Numbered from the stretch's first letter, positions 1-7,456 are shown. The stretch is 20,902 nucleotides of DNA from a virus (IMGVR_UViG_3300047554_000847:1-20902), one strand, 5' to 3'. A program made the numbers and translations. The notes: generated by a model from the letters alone, not told the origin.

Positions 1-826
1 CCTCAAAAACGGCCTTGTTCGTGCCGTCATCGAAGATTCCATCCAGCCCGACGATTTCATACTGCGTATCCGTGGAGGCCCAGCTAAGGTCGCGGGCTCC
101 AAGGTGTACCGCGATGCACCCGTTTGCCATAGTCGAAGCAACGCCGTTGGTCAGACTCGACAGGGTGGGGTGATTGGCCTTGTAGGTCGTCGCATTGGTC
201 TCGAAGACGACTACGTTGGTCGAAGGGGTGATGTATTTGATTCTCTGTCCGAAAATAGCCGAAGCGGACGAACCGGGAACCGTGTCGCCTGCGGAAGCGT
301 AGAAGTCAACCAACTGGCCTTCCTGCATATACATGCACCCGATGTCGTTGTCGAACGTACCTGCCCAGGTACCTGCGGGAACCGTTGCGGCTGCGGACAG
401 TCTTCCGAGCTGACCATACCCATCCCAATGGCTCATCCTGTTCAGATTCGCCAGAAGGGATTTGTAATGGTCGTCGATTTCATCCGAGAGGCTGTCAACA
501 AACGCCATCTCGTTACCCTGCGCGGACTCGATTGCCGGACCCGTAATACGGAGCGATTCATAGACGTACTTGGGGGTGATTGTATACTGGTCCTTGATGC
601 CGGTCAGCGGGTCGGGCAGTTTTGCGGACTCAGCACGACCACCGCCGCTCTGGGCGCGGGCGTACCGGACGGCTCCGATGTACCCATTTCCGCCGGGCTT
701 CTTGTCCGACTTGTCAAAAAGGTTATAGGTAATGTTCTCCTCGGGGAACTGGTTGGTCATACCAACCCCGTAAACGTTCTTGAGATTCTCAACTATCGAA
801 TCTCGGGCTGCATAATCTGTTGCCAT
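1..826 (-). CDS. Major capsid protein, N-terminal part (runs off window start)
   Basis: The reading frame stays open from the ATG at 826 to the window edge, so about 275 N-terminal residues are present and the C-terminus is missing. The protein starts MATDYAARDSIVENLKNVYG and later reads ITPKYVYESLRITGPAIESA, followed by a region describing a DDHYKSLLANLNRM helix. This fits tailed-phage major capsid proteins, which form the icosahedral shell, but I see no single diagnostic residue. Position supports the call: it is the first gene after the scaffold, four genes or more downstream of portal and terminase. A GAGGAGGA ribosome binding site at 833-840 lies inside the last codons of the scaffold gene, so the two genes are probably translationally coupled, with the capsid protein made in large amounts. 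Confidence 0.8.
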   Translation of the reverse strand, partial: MATDYAARDSIVENLKNVYGVGMTNQFPEENITYNLFDKSDKKPGGNGYIGAVRYARAQSGGGRAESAKLPDPLTGIKDQYTITPKYVYESLRITGPAIESAQGNEMAFVDSLSDEIDDHYKSLLANLNRMSHWDGYGQLGRLSAAATVPAGTWAGTFDNDIGCMYMQEGQLVDFYASAGDTVPGSSASAIFGQRIKYITPSTNVVVFETNATTYKANHPTLSSLTNGVASTMANGCIAVHLGARDLSWASTDTQYEIVGLDGIFDDGTNKAVFE

Positions 827-829
827 TTT

Positions 830-1663
830 TTATCCTCCTCTTAACGCCTTTGCGATGTTGTCTCTAAACACCGATTTGGCGTTTTTCATGGGTATTTTTG
901 GGGGTTCAATATCTACTCCTGCACTCGAAGACCCGACTTTCGGGATGTCGTCTTTTTTAGCGAGGTAAGCCTTGATAACGGCTTGGTCGTAGGCTTCTTT
1001 TTTCTTCTGGGCTTCCGAGACAAGTCGTTTGATGGCTTTTCTATCGGTGATGTCGATGTCGTTTGCGGGGTTCCCGACTCCCATGAATTCGAGAATGAAT
1101 CCTTGCTGATCCTTCGGCATCTCCATCTCTCGGATAAGACTTTTAACCTCATTGTCGTATCCCTCAATCGCTTTGCGGGCGTTTTCAGCCTGCAATCTTT
1201 CCATTTCCTTTTGCTGCTCCTTGACGCTTTTGGTTTTAAGAGCGTGTTCAAGGCGAGCAATGGTATGTTCCGGGTCTTCGGTTTCGCGCCGCTTCCGTTC
1301 TTCCTGATCCGCCCATACGGGGCGATAACGTCTGATTTCCTCCGCGTCCTCAATGATTTTATCGAGGTCGTTGAGGTCTCTGAGTTTCCCCTTGACTACC
1401 TTGCCTCTGGCTACGAGGTCTTCCAGTTCGTCAGGGTCTTCAATTCCGTTGGCTTTCAGAAGGGCTTCGAGCTTCTTTTCGGCTTGTCGCGCCGCCTTCC
1501 ACTTGGGCTGTTTGTCCCAAGGAAGGGGTTTGCCCTTGTCATCAAGCAACACCTCGGGTGAGGAGTCCGATACTTCCTCTTTCTTGTCGGTTGGGGGTTC
1601 CGACACTTGCCCCTTATCCGCAGGTACGGCCCCTGCTGCGTCCGTGTTTTTTACTTCTTCCAT
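830..1663 (-). CDS. Capsid assembly scaffolding protein
   Basis: A 277-residue, very acidic/basic, low-aromatic protein. Residues about 1-50 are disordered and rich in E, D, P and K. The centre is long charged helix suited to coiled coil (for example RLEHALKTKSVKEQQKEMERL), and the C-terminus MKNAKSVFRDNIAKALRGG is a short basic amphipathic tail of the kind scaffold proteins use to bind coat. It would guide procapsid assembly and then leave. The start at 1663 was chosen because AAGGAG precedes that ATG at good distance; an upstream TTG (1705) would add 14 residues but has no ribosome binding site. It lies between portal and major capsid protein, the usual scaffold position, and its 3' end carries the capsid gene's ribosome binding site. 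Confidence 0.75.
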   Translation of the reverse strand: MEEVKNTDAAGAVPADKGQVSEPPTDKKEEVSDSSPEVLLDDKGKPLPWDKQPKWKAARQAEKKLEALLKANGIEDPDELEDLVARGKVVKGKLRDLNDLDKIIEDAEEIRRYRPVWADQEERKRRETEDPEHTIARLEHALKTKSVKEQQKEMERLQAENARKAIEGYDNEVKSLIREMEMPKDQQGFILEFMGVGNPANDIDITDRKAIKRLVSEAQKKKEAYDQAVIKAYLAKKDDIPKVGSSSAGVDIEPPKIPMKNAKSVFRDNIAKALRGG

Positions 1664-1721
1664 TTCCTTCTCCTTTGAGTTTGTCTGGGGGATCATTGGT
1701 TCCAACGAGCACCTAGACGGT

Positions 1722-1760
1722 TAAATAAAAAGGCGCGTCCATCTAAATGGAATCGCGCCT
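1722..1760 (-). terminator. Strong intrinsic terminator upstream of scaffold gene
   Basis: Read on the minus strand, AGGCGCG (1760-1754) pairs with CGCGCCT (1737-1731), and inside it TCCAT pairs with ATGGA around a TTAG loop, leaving a two-base bulge. TTTTTATTT follows directly. This is a textbook rho-independent terminator. It sits between the cluster of very small genes and the scaffold/capsid pair, in the middle of the head operon. Confidence 0.8.
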
Positions 1761-1787
1761 CCGTTGTTCGGATAGCTTATGTGCTAC

Positions 1788-1955
1788 TTATTTTGTTTCA
1801 TAGACTATTTCTAAATCCCCAACTTCTCTTTTATCGGCCCACCCATAACTACCCCACGGGTACTTAAAAACAACCCACGGAGTCCCGAAACGAGCATAGT
1901 TATCATTCGCATAACTAATCGCTTGTTCTCTTGTGTAATCACCCATCATTCCCAT
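1788..1955 (-). CDS. Small hypothetical protein, 55 aa
   Basis: Not recognised. A 55-residue protein beginning MGMMGDYTREQAISYANDNY and ending in GDLEIVYETK, rich in aromatic residues (six Y, four W or more), with no membrane segment and no cysteines. The start at 1955 is supported by GGAGGGGGAG directly upstream; two more in-frame ATGs follow within four codons. It is the last gene before the intrinsic terminator at 1722-1760, in the series of tiny genes behind the portal. The compact aromatic composition suggests a small folded domain, possibly a minor head component or host-interaction protein, but nothing in the sequence decides this. Confidence 0.6.
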   Translation of the reverse strand: MGMMGDYTREQAISYANDNYARFGTPWVVFKYPWGSYGWADKREVGDLEIVYETK

Positions 1956-1979
1956 CTCCCCCTCCATTGTTTGAATAGG

Positions 1980-2105
1980 TTAGTCTATCTTAACTGTCTG
2001 CACCTTTTTCAAAAGAACTATCTTACCAGCCTCGAACTTTATCTCAAGGCTTCCATAAAATTTATCATCTATGAGCTTCTTAATCAAGACAAACAGTTTA
2101 TCCAC
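1980..2105 (-). CDS. DUF2292/YezD-like small protein, 41 aa
   Basis: A 41-residue protein starting with GTG immediately after the TGA of the upstream gene (TGAGTG), so translation is probably by reinitiation. An N-terminal helix (DKLFVLIKKLIDDKF) is followed by YGSLEIKFEAGKIVLLKK. The pattern helix, then YGS-hydrophobic-x-I, then GKIV-hydrophobic-x-K, matches the small DUF2292 (YezD) family from memory. The biochemical role of that family is not established. In phages such proteins occur as stand-alone small genes. Size is at the short end for the family. The family assignment rests on pattern recognition only. Confidence 0.6.
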   Translation of the reverse strand: MDKLFVLIKKLIDDKFYGSLEIKFEAGKIVLLKKVQTVKID

Positions 2106-2243
2106 TCATTTGCCCTTCGTCTGTGCGTAAATTGCACGCATTTGCCTCTTTGCCATTCTAAGGGTCATGGGCTCCTTTGAGAAAGTCCTATTTGGACTGG
2201 CTACCTTGTACCCCTTGCCTATTTTGCGTAATTTATAAGGCAT
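2106..2243 (-). CDS. Small basic hypothetical protein, 45 aa
   Basis: A 45-residue, strongly basic protein starting MPYKLRKIGKGYKVASPNRT and ending in a K/R/Q-rich helix with MAKRQMRAIYAQTKGK. It resembles a widespread class of tiny viral proteins with an MPYK(L/I)RK start, a short beta segment and a helix containing KAxxQxRAI, whose function is unknown to me. Start and stop choice are well supported: the ATG at 2243 overlaps the TAA of the upstream gene by one base (TAATG), and its own TGA abuts the GTG of the next gene. A shorter internal start at 2168 with AAAGGAG upstream is also possible. Nucleic-acid contact would fit the charge but is inference. Confidence 0.6.
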   Translation of the reverse strand: MPYKLRKIGKGYKVASPNRTFSKEPMTLRMAKRQMRAIYAQTKGK

Positions 2244-2464
2244 TATGTCCACCTTGATGGGTTATTGAGCACCCAATCATAATACCTCTGTAGTTCATCT
2301 TCCTGAATACCGAAATCATAGTCCCCTATCTCTTCGGGATTCGGTATAAATTCCCGGTTTTGATACTCCGTTTCTACATCGCCCTGCCTCCCATAGTACC
2401 TATGGGAGCGTTCTTTTAAGTATCTACTTCCCGGTCCCAGAAGATTTTGACTGTTGTAAGGCAC
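2243..2464 (-). CDS. Small hypothetical protein with LLGPGSRY motif, 73 aa
   Basis: An acidic, tyrosine-rich 73-residue protein. Residues 8-15 are LLGPGSRY, identical in sequence and position to the N-terminus of the protein at 6668-7012 beside the terminase. The remainder (for example RYYGRQGDVETEYQNREFIP and a C-terminal YYDWVLNNPSRW) is not recognised. The first 41 bases overlap the portal 3' end in another frame, and the stop overlaps the next start (TAATG), so the gene lies inside a coupled chain portal, 73 aa, 45 aa, 41 aa. The shared peptide suggests that both proteins dock on the same head component, perhaps portal or capsid; this is inference. Confidence 0.6.
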   Translation of the reverse strand: MPYNSQNLLGPGSRYLKERSHRYYGRQGDVETEYQNREFIPNPEEIGDYDFGIQEDELQRYYDWVLNNPSRWT

Positions 2465-4193
2465 GTTCTTTGTTCCCTTCTGTCATTCCGTGTTTCAAGA
2501 GGTCGATATTCATCTCTCTATTTTTCTGCGCCGCGGTCACTTGAAACTGTTTCATCTTGTTGGCTTCTTTAAGTTCAGTCTGCATGATTTTCTCTTTGGA
2601 CTTAACCACTACGTCACTTGTGGGAACGCCCGCCTCAGTTTCGCTCGGGTCTTCAACAATACCCATTTGAGCCAAAAGCATAGCCCTGCCGGAAGGTTTC
2701 AACAGCGGAAGGAGCTTGTCGTACTGCACGAACTCTCTAATATCCGGCGGGGCGGATTCCATCTGCATCTGGTGGGCTTCAGCGTGTTTAACCGCTACCG
2801 CTTGGAACTCCACCGGCAATTCCTTGAACTCAGGCGAAAGAATATACTTCCTGTGAACCTCGTAATGCACCGGGTGTATGTCAATCGCAAACAAAGGGTC
2901 GTCAGTCACAGGCACAGGCTCTCCGGTTTCAGGGTCTTGGGTGAAAGTCATCACATCCTGAGACCCGGAAGCTAAGGCAGAGTTTTCTTCCTCGGCTCTC
3001 TCGACATCGACGTTGGTTTCGTCTGAGAACGAGGTCATCCCCATCCTCTGAAAGACTTCCTGTCTCACAGTGGGGGATACGGTGTCATCTTGGAAGAAGC
3101 CCGACTGAATCATATTAAGCAGCATCTGAGCCTGGCCGGATTTGGTCGCAATCAACCCAGAGTCGAGTTCCAACCTGACGTCGGTATTCCCTCTCAAATC
3201 CGACGCCTTGAACTTCATGATCTTGACTTTGTTCCCCTTACCGGTGACTTTAAGAAGCCTCTCTTCGGTCATTATCTCTTGGGCCAAAAGGATACGTTTC
3301 TTGTAGACCCTTGTTAAAGACCGGTTGAATCTGTCAATATCGGGGTATTTGCCTCGTTCTGCGGTTTCCCTTAGGATGTCCGTAAGAACTCCGGAGGCGT
3401 TGGCAGAGGGCTGCTGGCCTTTCAGGACGTTTTTAGGGTCCCCGGACATATCCTGAATCTGCTGTTTCTGCAAAAGTCTCTCTTCTAAGACCTGCTGAGG
3501 GAGTGGAGTCCCCTGCTCAAAAGAAGGTTTAGCCCCCATGATGGGGTTGTAGGACAAAGAAACAAACCCATGCCCGCCGATACCTATCAGTTTCAACCCC
3601 ACATCTCCCGGAGTAATAACTTTGGGTCTTCCCATGCCTTTCCGGTTGATCGAGAGGGCTTGGTCGATTTCATTAATGATGTTCTGAGGGCTTATAAGAT
3701 CGCTCACGGGCGCATCCGACCAGAACCTCCCAGGGACGTAGTTATAGTGAAAATCAGTTAAAGTATAGTTCCACTGGTTATCAACGGTTTGAATCGGGAG
3801 CCTGTTGGAGATTTGGAGTATCTTGTTCCCGCACTGGACTACGTAACGCCCTTCGGGGAATTTCCTTTGTGGGGCGAACTCGACCTCTCTAAAAAGCACC
3901 ATATCGGAGTCGTCAGACTCGAGGGCTTGGTTGGTCAGCGAAACCCCCTTCCAAGGAGACACATTGGCAACTAACTTAGCAAGGCTCTTTTGGTAGTCAA
4001 CGTAGGCTTTATTATCCGTGGCTTCGATCTTGGTCTTAAAGGTGTCCTCAACCCACTCCTTATCCTTTAATGTTTGCACCCCGACCCACCGTTTGCGTTT
4101 CATATTGTCGCCCAACTCATCGACACGGACGTTGAACGGAAGGATACACTCCGAGGCCACGTCTCCGGTTTTACGTCCGTCGGGCATCCACAC
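2424..4193 (-). CDS. Portal protein, C-terminal fragment (frame break after N-terminal part)
   Basis: About 589 residues that continue the portal begun at 4614 in a different frame. It reads VWMPDGRKTGDVASECILPFNVRVDELGD, then a core with SQNIINEIDQALSINRKGMG, KNVLKGQQPSANASGVLTDILRETAERG and RIFLAQEIMTEERLLKV-type helices, and ends in a polar, Q-rich helical tail. Joined with the upstream part, the protein is about 730 residues, the size of P22-type portals, the dodecameric ring at the capsid vertex through which DNA enters. The first in-frame codon is a GTG at 4193, with an ATG at 4187; GGGGAGGGG just upstream could serve as a ribosome binding site, so separate translation of this fragment is not excluded. 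A single-base indel or sequencing error is the simpler explanation. Confidence 0.75.
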   Translation of the reverse strand: MWMPDGRKTGDVASECILPFNVRVDELGDNMKRKRWVGVQTLKDKEWVEDTFKTKIEATDNKAYVDYQKSLAKLVANVSPWKGVSLTNQALESDDSDMVLFREVEFAPQRKFPEGRYVVQCGNKILQISNRLPIQTVDNQWNYTLTDFHYNYVPGRFWSDAPVSDLISPQNIINEIDQALSINRKGMGRPKVITPGDVGLKLIGIGGHGFVSLSYNPIMGAKPSFEQGTPLPQQVLEERLLQKQQIQDMSGDPKNVLKGQQPSANASGVLTDILRETAERGKYPDIDRFNRSLTRVYKKRILLAQEIMTEERLLKVTGKGNKVKIMKFKASDLRGNTDVRLELDSGLIATKSGQAQMLLNMIQSGFFQDDTVSPTVRQEVFQRMGMTSFSDETNVDVERAEEENSALASGSQDVMTFTQDPETGEPVPVTDDPLFAIDIHPVHYEVHRKYILSPEFKELPVEFQAVAVKHAEAHQMQMESAPPDIREFVQYDKLLPLLKPSGRAMLLAQMGIVEDPSETEAGVPTSDVVVKSKEKIMQTELKEANKMKQFQVTAAQKNREMNIDLLKHGMTEGNKERALQQSKSSGTGK

Positions 4194-4614
4194 CCCTCCC
4201 CGAAAGGCAGAGCCAGATACAGAGTTTCTCCTTCTCGTCGAAGAAGGAAGCGTCGTTTGACTGGTCCATCCACGTCAAAAGGTTCTCTCCGAGGTCGGCG
4301 GCTTGGATATCTTCTTTTTCGTTAGTATTCGGCCACACCCTAGGAACCATTTTCTGGTTCATCAGCATGGCTTTTACTGAACGGACGAACTCTCTTATCT
4401 CATTTGAAACGGGAGTAGGGATGAAATCGGGGATAATTCGTCTCTTGAACGACTTCGAGGAGGGCATAAACTGGATATACTGTTCACCAGAGTAGTAAAG
4501 TAAATTTCGCCAAATGATTTGCTCATTCATCTGTCGGAAAACGTCCAACTGGTCTGAAAAAGATTCCGTTACCCATCTGCTGAGAGCGTCTTTTGACTCA
4601 AAAATATCCTTCAT
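4171..4614 (-). CDS. Portal protein, N-terminal fragment
   Basis: About 147 residues starting MKDIFESKDALSRWVTESFS; residues 20-60 contain RNLLYYSGEQYIQF and 70-100 contain PTPVSNEIREFVRSVKAMLMNQKMVPRVWP, typical of the N-terminal wing of large portal proteins (first helices contacting DNA-packaging neighbours). After EKLCIWLCLSG the frame leaves the portal and ends within nine residues at 4171. The downstream frame (2424-4193) takes up the protein with VWMPDGRKTG. The frames can be joined between about 4171 and 4205 by a shift of one base in a purine run (TCGGGGAGGGGTGTGG on the coding strand). The start at 4614 has GAGGCTAGAAA upstream. Read together with the following entry as one gene. 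Confidence 0.75.
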   Translation of the reverse strand: MKDIFESKDALSRWVTESFSDQLDVFRQMNEQIIWRNLLYYSGEQYIQFMPSSKSFKRRIIPDFIPTPVSNEIREFVRSVKAMLMNQKMVPRVWPNTNEKEDIQAADLGENLLTWMDQSNDASFFDEKEKLCIWLCLSGRGVDARRT

Positions 4615-4624
4615 TTTCTAGCCT

Positions 4625-4855
4625 CTAAACCGGTATGCCTCTTTCCTGCTGCATTTCGTAAATCTGTTCAGGAGTCAGAGGTTGCTTCACCTGCTCTTTG
4701 GCGACTTCCCCTTGGATGTAGGTCGGGTAATGATTCGCCATGATTCTGTCTAAGAGATTCTGCTCCTTTTTCTCAAAATACCGTCTCTGGTCGAAATTTA
4801 CCCATCCCTGATAGAGGATCACCCCTATGAGAATGAGAATCGCCGCGAGTTCCAT
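4625..4855 (-). CDS. Small membrane-anchored protein, 76 aa
   Basis: Residues 3-17 (LAAILILIGVILYQG) form one membrane segment at the very N-terminus; the rest is a soluble, charged tail with a short coiled-coil-like stretch (RRYFEKKEQNLLDRIM) and a C-terminal LTPEQIYEMQQERGIPV. It is not recognised. Topology suggests a single-pass protein with its tail in the cytoplasm. The start overlaps the stop of the upstream gene by one base (TAATG), and the portal follows ten bases later, so it is co-translated with head genes. A holin-like or membrane-tethering role is possible but unsupported: only one membrane segment is present and no lysis genes are nearby. Confidence 0.6.
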   Translation of the reverse strand: MELAAILILIGVILYQGWVNFDQRRYFEKKEQNLLDRIMANHYPTYIQGEVAKEQVKQPLTPEQIYEMQQERGIPV

Positions 4856-5091
4856 TATATAACCTCCCCTAAAGACGTTAGGATTGCATGTACCATTGGC
4901 TGAACCTCACTGTAATACCCTGAATATTCCAGTTTCTGCTCATCATGCCCGTAATAAGCCTTGAAAATGAGAGTAAAGTAGTTTTCAAGCTCAATCCCCC
5001 CGTTTTCCTCGGGGGACATGACGAAATACCTAATCCCCGCTATCTCTTTCGGGTCGAAAACTATATTCCCTACTTTCACCATGCCTACCAT
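4855..5091 (-). CDS. Hypothetical protein, 78 aa
   Basis: Not recognised. The protein starts MVGMVKVGNIVFDPKEIAGIRY, has alternating hydrophobic residues typical of a small beta sheet (FVMSP, YFTLIFKAYYG, KLEYSGY), and ends in a helix, PMVHAILTSLGEVI. No cysteine cluster or membrane segment. The start overlaps the last seven bases of the large terminase gene in another frame, and the stop overlaps the start of the next gene by one base, so it is embedded in the packaging operon. The compact alpha/beta look suggests a stand-alone small domain; a role in packaging can only be guessed from position. Confidence 0.55.
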   Translation of the reverse strand: MVGMVKVGNIVFDPKEIAGIRYFVMSPEENGGIELENYFTLIFKAYYGHDEQKLEYSGYYSEVQPMVHAILTSLGEVI

Positions 5092-6665
5092 GCGTTCAAA
5101 GCATCCAGTTGGTTGGACAAAACTTCGTCCATTATAGCCGCAAGTTCCAGGTTCTTGACCTCAGTTATATCACTGGGCGGGCGCGAAATCTCCACTTTGG
5201 TACTCGGAATTGACGTAATAGGTCGCGCCATGAACAAGAGAGCTGCTTCGTCCCCGCAGTGGTCCTCTCCCGAAGAATCTACATCCTCTATGTTGTTAGG
5301 GTCGGTGATTAAAGCCGGTACCGTACGGATGAAATGATGGCAGTTAGAGTAAACCTGAACCATCGGGACGCCGTTTACCTGCTCGTTCTCGTCCCTGGGG
5401 ATTCTTAAGTGCTCGTGGAACTGTCTCCACTTCAAAACTCTCGACGGGTCGCCAGGCATCATGTTAAGTCCCATGCTCATAAAGACTTCCGCAGTGGACA
5501 TCCCCTGCCCGCCACCTTTGTAATCGGGTTTCTTGTTAAAGCAGGTAGGATCACAGATCCTCTTGATGTGCGGATTTAGCACACTACCTTCTTTAACATC
5601 AAACCCCATCTGTTGTTCTCGTTTAATAATGCCCAAAGCTATTTCGGTGTCGGGAAGTCTCAACCCTTGGTCGGGGGTTCCGTTCCACCCGTACCATTCG
5701 TTGAACCGATATTTCCTTCCGTCAGAGTCAATCCACCACCAGCCTACTGAAAAGGGCTTCCCAAACCCCCAGTCAAAGGTCATATAAATAGGTACGCCTT
5801 TAGGCACATCTACAGGTTCGATGACATGATGGTTCCGGGACCACTCCTGAAACGCCTGACCCACGAAAACATCCCAACTACCGTCTTTAAAAGCACCTCT
5901 TAAATGCGGCGGAAGGGTTCCGAGCATTTGCCAATAAGCAGCATCCAAGTAAGGGTTATCCTCCGCCTTAGAAGGGACATAGGCGAACATCTTCCGATAG
6001 TCTGTGGGTTTAATAAACTCAATGGGGAAGTTCTGGTCCATCCAAAGGGCCTTTACGAAGTTATGCCCAATCCCCCCAGGGTTGGTGGCGCCGATAAAAG
6101 GGCATTCCTCGTCCTTTAATCCCGGCCACCTAAGTCGCATTCTCAAATGGGTAAAGGTATCAACGTCGTTTTTGGTTAACTCATCCACCCCTATCGCCGC
6201 CCACTCGGAAGACTGATACTTGGAAGGATCGTCAAGATTCCTAAAACAAAGTATCCCGCCGCCATAATCCTTATCCAAAATAAAGCACCTTCCGTAGTCC
6301 TTGTGGTCACTATAACTCTTCCCCAACCAGGGAGGGAACTCCATACCTATCTTACTTAACTGCCGGTCTTTAAGGGAAGGATAATCCTCACAAGCCAGCA
6401 TCACCGCAACCCCTTTAAGGCCTCGCATAAAGAACCAAGTCATCAAAAGTCTGACCAGGCACCACCTTAAGAAGTAACTTTTCCCCCCTCCCAGGGCTCC
6501 CCCATACAAAAGAAACTTCACCGGAGGCTTACCCTCAAAGACTAAATCCAAATGCCTCACGGCTTCCATTTGTCTTTCGGTGAACTTCGCTATGTCAACA
6601 TCAAAATTCGCCTTGGGCTGCTCTGCCTTCGGTTTCTCAGTCCCAAATCGCTTAGCTTTGTTCAT
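5085..6665 (-). CDS. terL: Terminase large subunit (packaging ATPase/nuclease)
   Basis: A 526-residue DNA-packaging motor. Walker A is at residues 55-63 (GGALGGGKS), Walker B at 157-162 (AIGVDE) and the coupling motif at 193-198 (ATNPGG). The C-terminal RNase H-like nuclease shows D298 in FDWG, D372 in RICDPTC, and D472 in HCGDEAALLF, the three acidic positions expected for metal binding. The length is typical. The protein binds procapsid portal, translocates DNA using ATP and cuts concatemers. It is followed at once by two small genes and the portal, and preceded three bases upstream by the LLGPGSRY protein gene. The presence of all catalytic residues makes this the most secure call in the window. 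Confidence 0.97.
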   Translation of the reverse strand: MNKAKRFGTEKPKAEQPKANFDVDIAKFTERQMEAVRHLDLVFEGKPPVKFLLYGGALGGGKSYFLRWCLVRLLMTWFFMRGLKGVAVMLACEDYPSLKDRQLSKIGMEFPPWLGKSYSDHKDYGRCFILDKDYGGGILCFRNLDDPSKYQSSEWAAIGVDELTKNDVDTFTHLRMRLRWPGLKDEECPFIGATNPGGIGHNFVKALWMDQNFPIEFIKPTDYRKMFAYVPSKAEDNPYLDAAYWQMLGTLPPHLRGAFKDGSWDVFVGQAFQEWSRNHHVIEPVDVPKGVPIYMTFDWGFGKPFSVGWWWIDSDGRKYRFNEWYGWNGTPDQGLRLPDTEIALGIIKREQQMGFDVKEGSVLNPHIKRICDPTCFNKKPDYKGGGQGMSTAEVFMSMGLNMMPGDPSRVLKWRQFHEHLRIPRDENEQVNGVPMVQVYSNCHHFIRTVPALITDPNNIEDVDSSGEDHCGDEAALLFMARPITSIPSTKVEISRPPSDITEVKNLELAAIMDEVLSNQLDALNAW

Positions 6666-6667
6666 AA

Positions 6668-7012
6668 TCAGTCCGCATAAACAGAAAACCCCTTCCGCCT
6701 TCTCTGACGGGCAAACTCAACCGCCTTATCAACTATCGACCTAGTAGCTCTGTTTCCAGCCAAAATATAATCAAGTTCATCCTGCTCCAATGTAGGAACT
6801 ATCAAAGGGATGTCCTCATCGTCCACGGAAATGGTAAGCTCGGTCGCCGACCGGCCATCACTCATAGGTAACGGCCCCAACCACCCCTGCCCCTTCGGAG
6901 TCCCATTAGGACGAAGACCATACCCGTATTCATCAAACTGGTTGAGAACATCCTCATCTTCCGAAGAATATCTACTACCAGGGCCTAAAAGACGGTTGTT
7001 CATCTTCGCCAC
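6668..7012 (-). CDS. Small conserved phage structural-type domain protein with LLGPGSRY, 114 aa
   Basis: Residues 8-15 are LLGPGSRY, shared with the 73-residue protein at 2243-2464. From about residue 33 the sequence GLRPNGTPKGQGWLGPLPM, then ATELTISVDDEDIPLIVPTLEQDELDYILAG and a basic helix ending RRRKGFSVYAD, matches a short domain I recall from large internal or structural phage proteins, where it appears as one module. Here it stands alone. The GTG at 7012 is the reported start; an ATG at 7003 three codons later is equally plausible and neither has a strong ribosome binding site. It lies three bases before the terminase gene. A role as a minor head or ejected protein is inference. Confidence 0.65.
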   Translation of the reverse strand: MAKMNNRLLGPGSRYSSEDEDVLNQFDEYGYGLRPNGTPKGQGWLGPLPMSDGRSATELTISVDDEDIPLIVPTLEQDELDYILAGNRATRSIVDKAVEFARQRRRKGFSVYAD

Positions 7013-7108
7013 CAGATGGCCACAGACAAGTTGCTGTAATTACTTACTTTAAGCATTTTACACCAAGAAATTCCCATGGTTCGTTGGCCACAGCCCCGAA
7101 TACCTTAT

Positions 7109-7456
7109 TTATCGACACTCCCTAAACTCAGGGCAAGGTCTACCATGTTTCGCATGAACCAAACGAGCTATGTTCTGAACCTGATCCACCGTTATATCAT
7201 CCCTTATAAAAATCCCGTCCGCCGTCCAGGAAGTAACACCCAAATCTTTCTTGAGGTCCAAACCCAAATCCGCCACTATGTCCACCACCCCAGCCGGCAC
7301 CCCAACCTCTGCAACGCTAAGGTCATCTTGTAACGCTAAGGGACTTTCTGTAACGCTAACTCCCTTCCTGTGAAACGCTAAGCGGCACCCACCCGAACAA
7401 AACCTCGCCGTAACCCTCGTCGCCTCAAAATCCTTCCCACACTCAATACACTTCAT
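7109..7456 (-). CDS. Zinc-finger protein near terminase, 115 aa
   Basis: The N-terminus MKCIECGKDFEATRVTARFC with SGGCRLAFHRK gives a zinc-binding C-x2-C (C3, C6) and C-x3-C (C20, C24) arrangement followed by an H/R/K helix, a pattern common in small phage DNA-binding proteins. The middle (residues 32-50) is a low-complexity linker whose DNA contains four copies of the octamer AACGCTAA. The C-terminal half, from DLGLDLKKDLGVTSWTADG to the end, is a small unrecognised domain with ITVDQVQNIARLVHAKHGRP. A GGGGGAG ribosome binding site supports the start. Lying between terminase small- and large-subunit genes, it may help recognise the packaging site, but this is only positional. Confidence 0.65.
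   Translation of the reverse strand: MKCIECGKDFEATRVTARFCSGGCRLAFHRKGVSVTESPLALQDDLSVAEVGVPAGVVDIVADLGLDLKKDLGVTSWTADGIFIRDDITVDQVQNIARLVHAKHGRPCPEFRECR
7313..7381. repeat. Four copies of octamer AACGCTAA at about 20-bp spacing
   Basis: The exact octamer AACGCTAA starts at 7313, 7332, 7352 and 7374 (spacings 19, 20 and 22), that is, about two helical turns apart on one face of the DNA. It lies in the linker-coding part of the zinc-finger gene and falls in more than one reading frame, so protein sequence alone does not explain it. Confidence 0.8.

Noticed and set aside
104-844. 246-residue open frame on the plus strand
   Set aside because: It lies opposite the major capsid gene and has unnatural composition; the minus-strand frame has the ribosome binding site and gene context.
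983-1561. 192-residue open frame on the plus strand
   Set aside because: Antisense to the scaffold gene; F/L/V-rich because it mirrors K/E codons.
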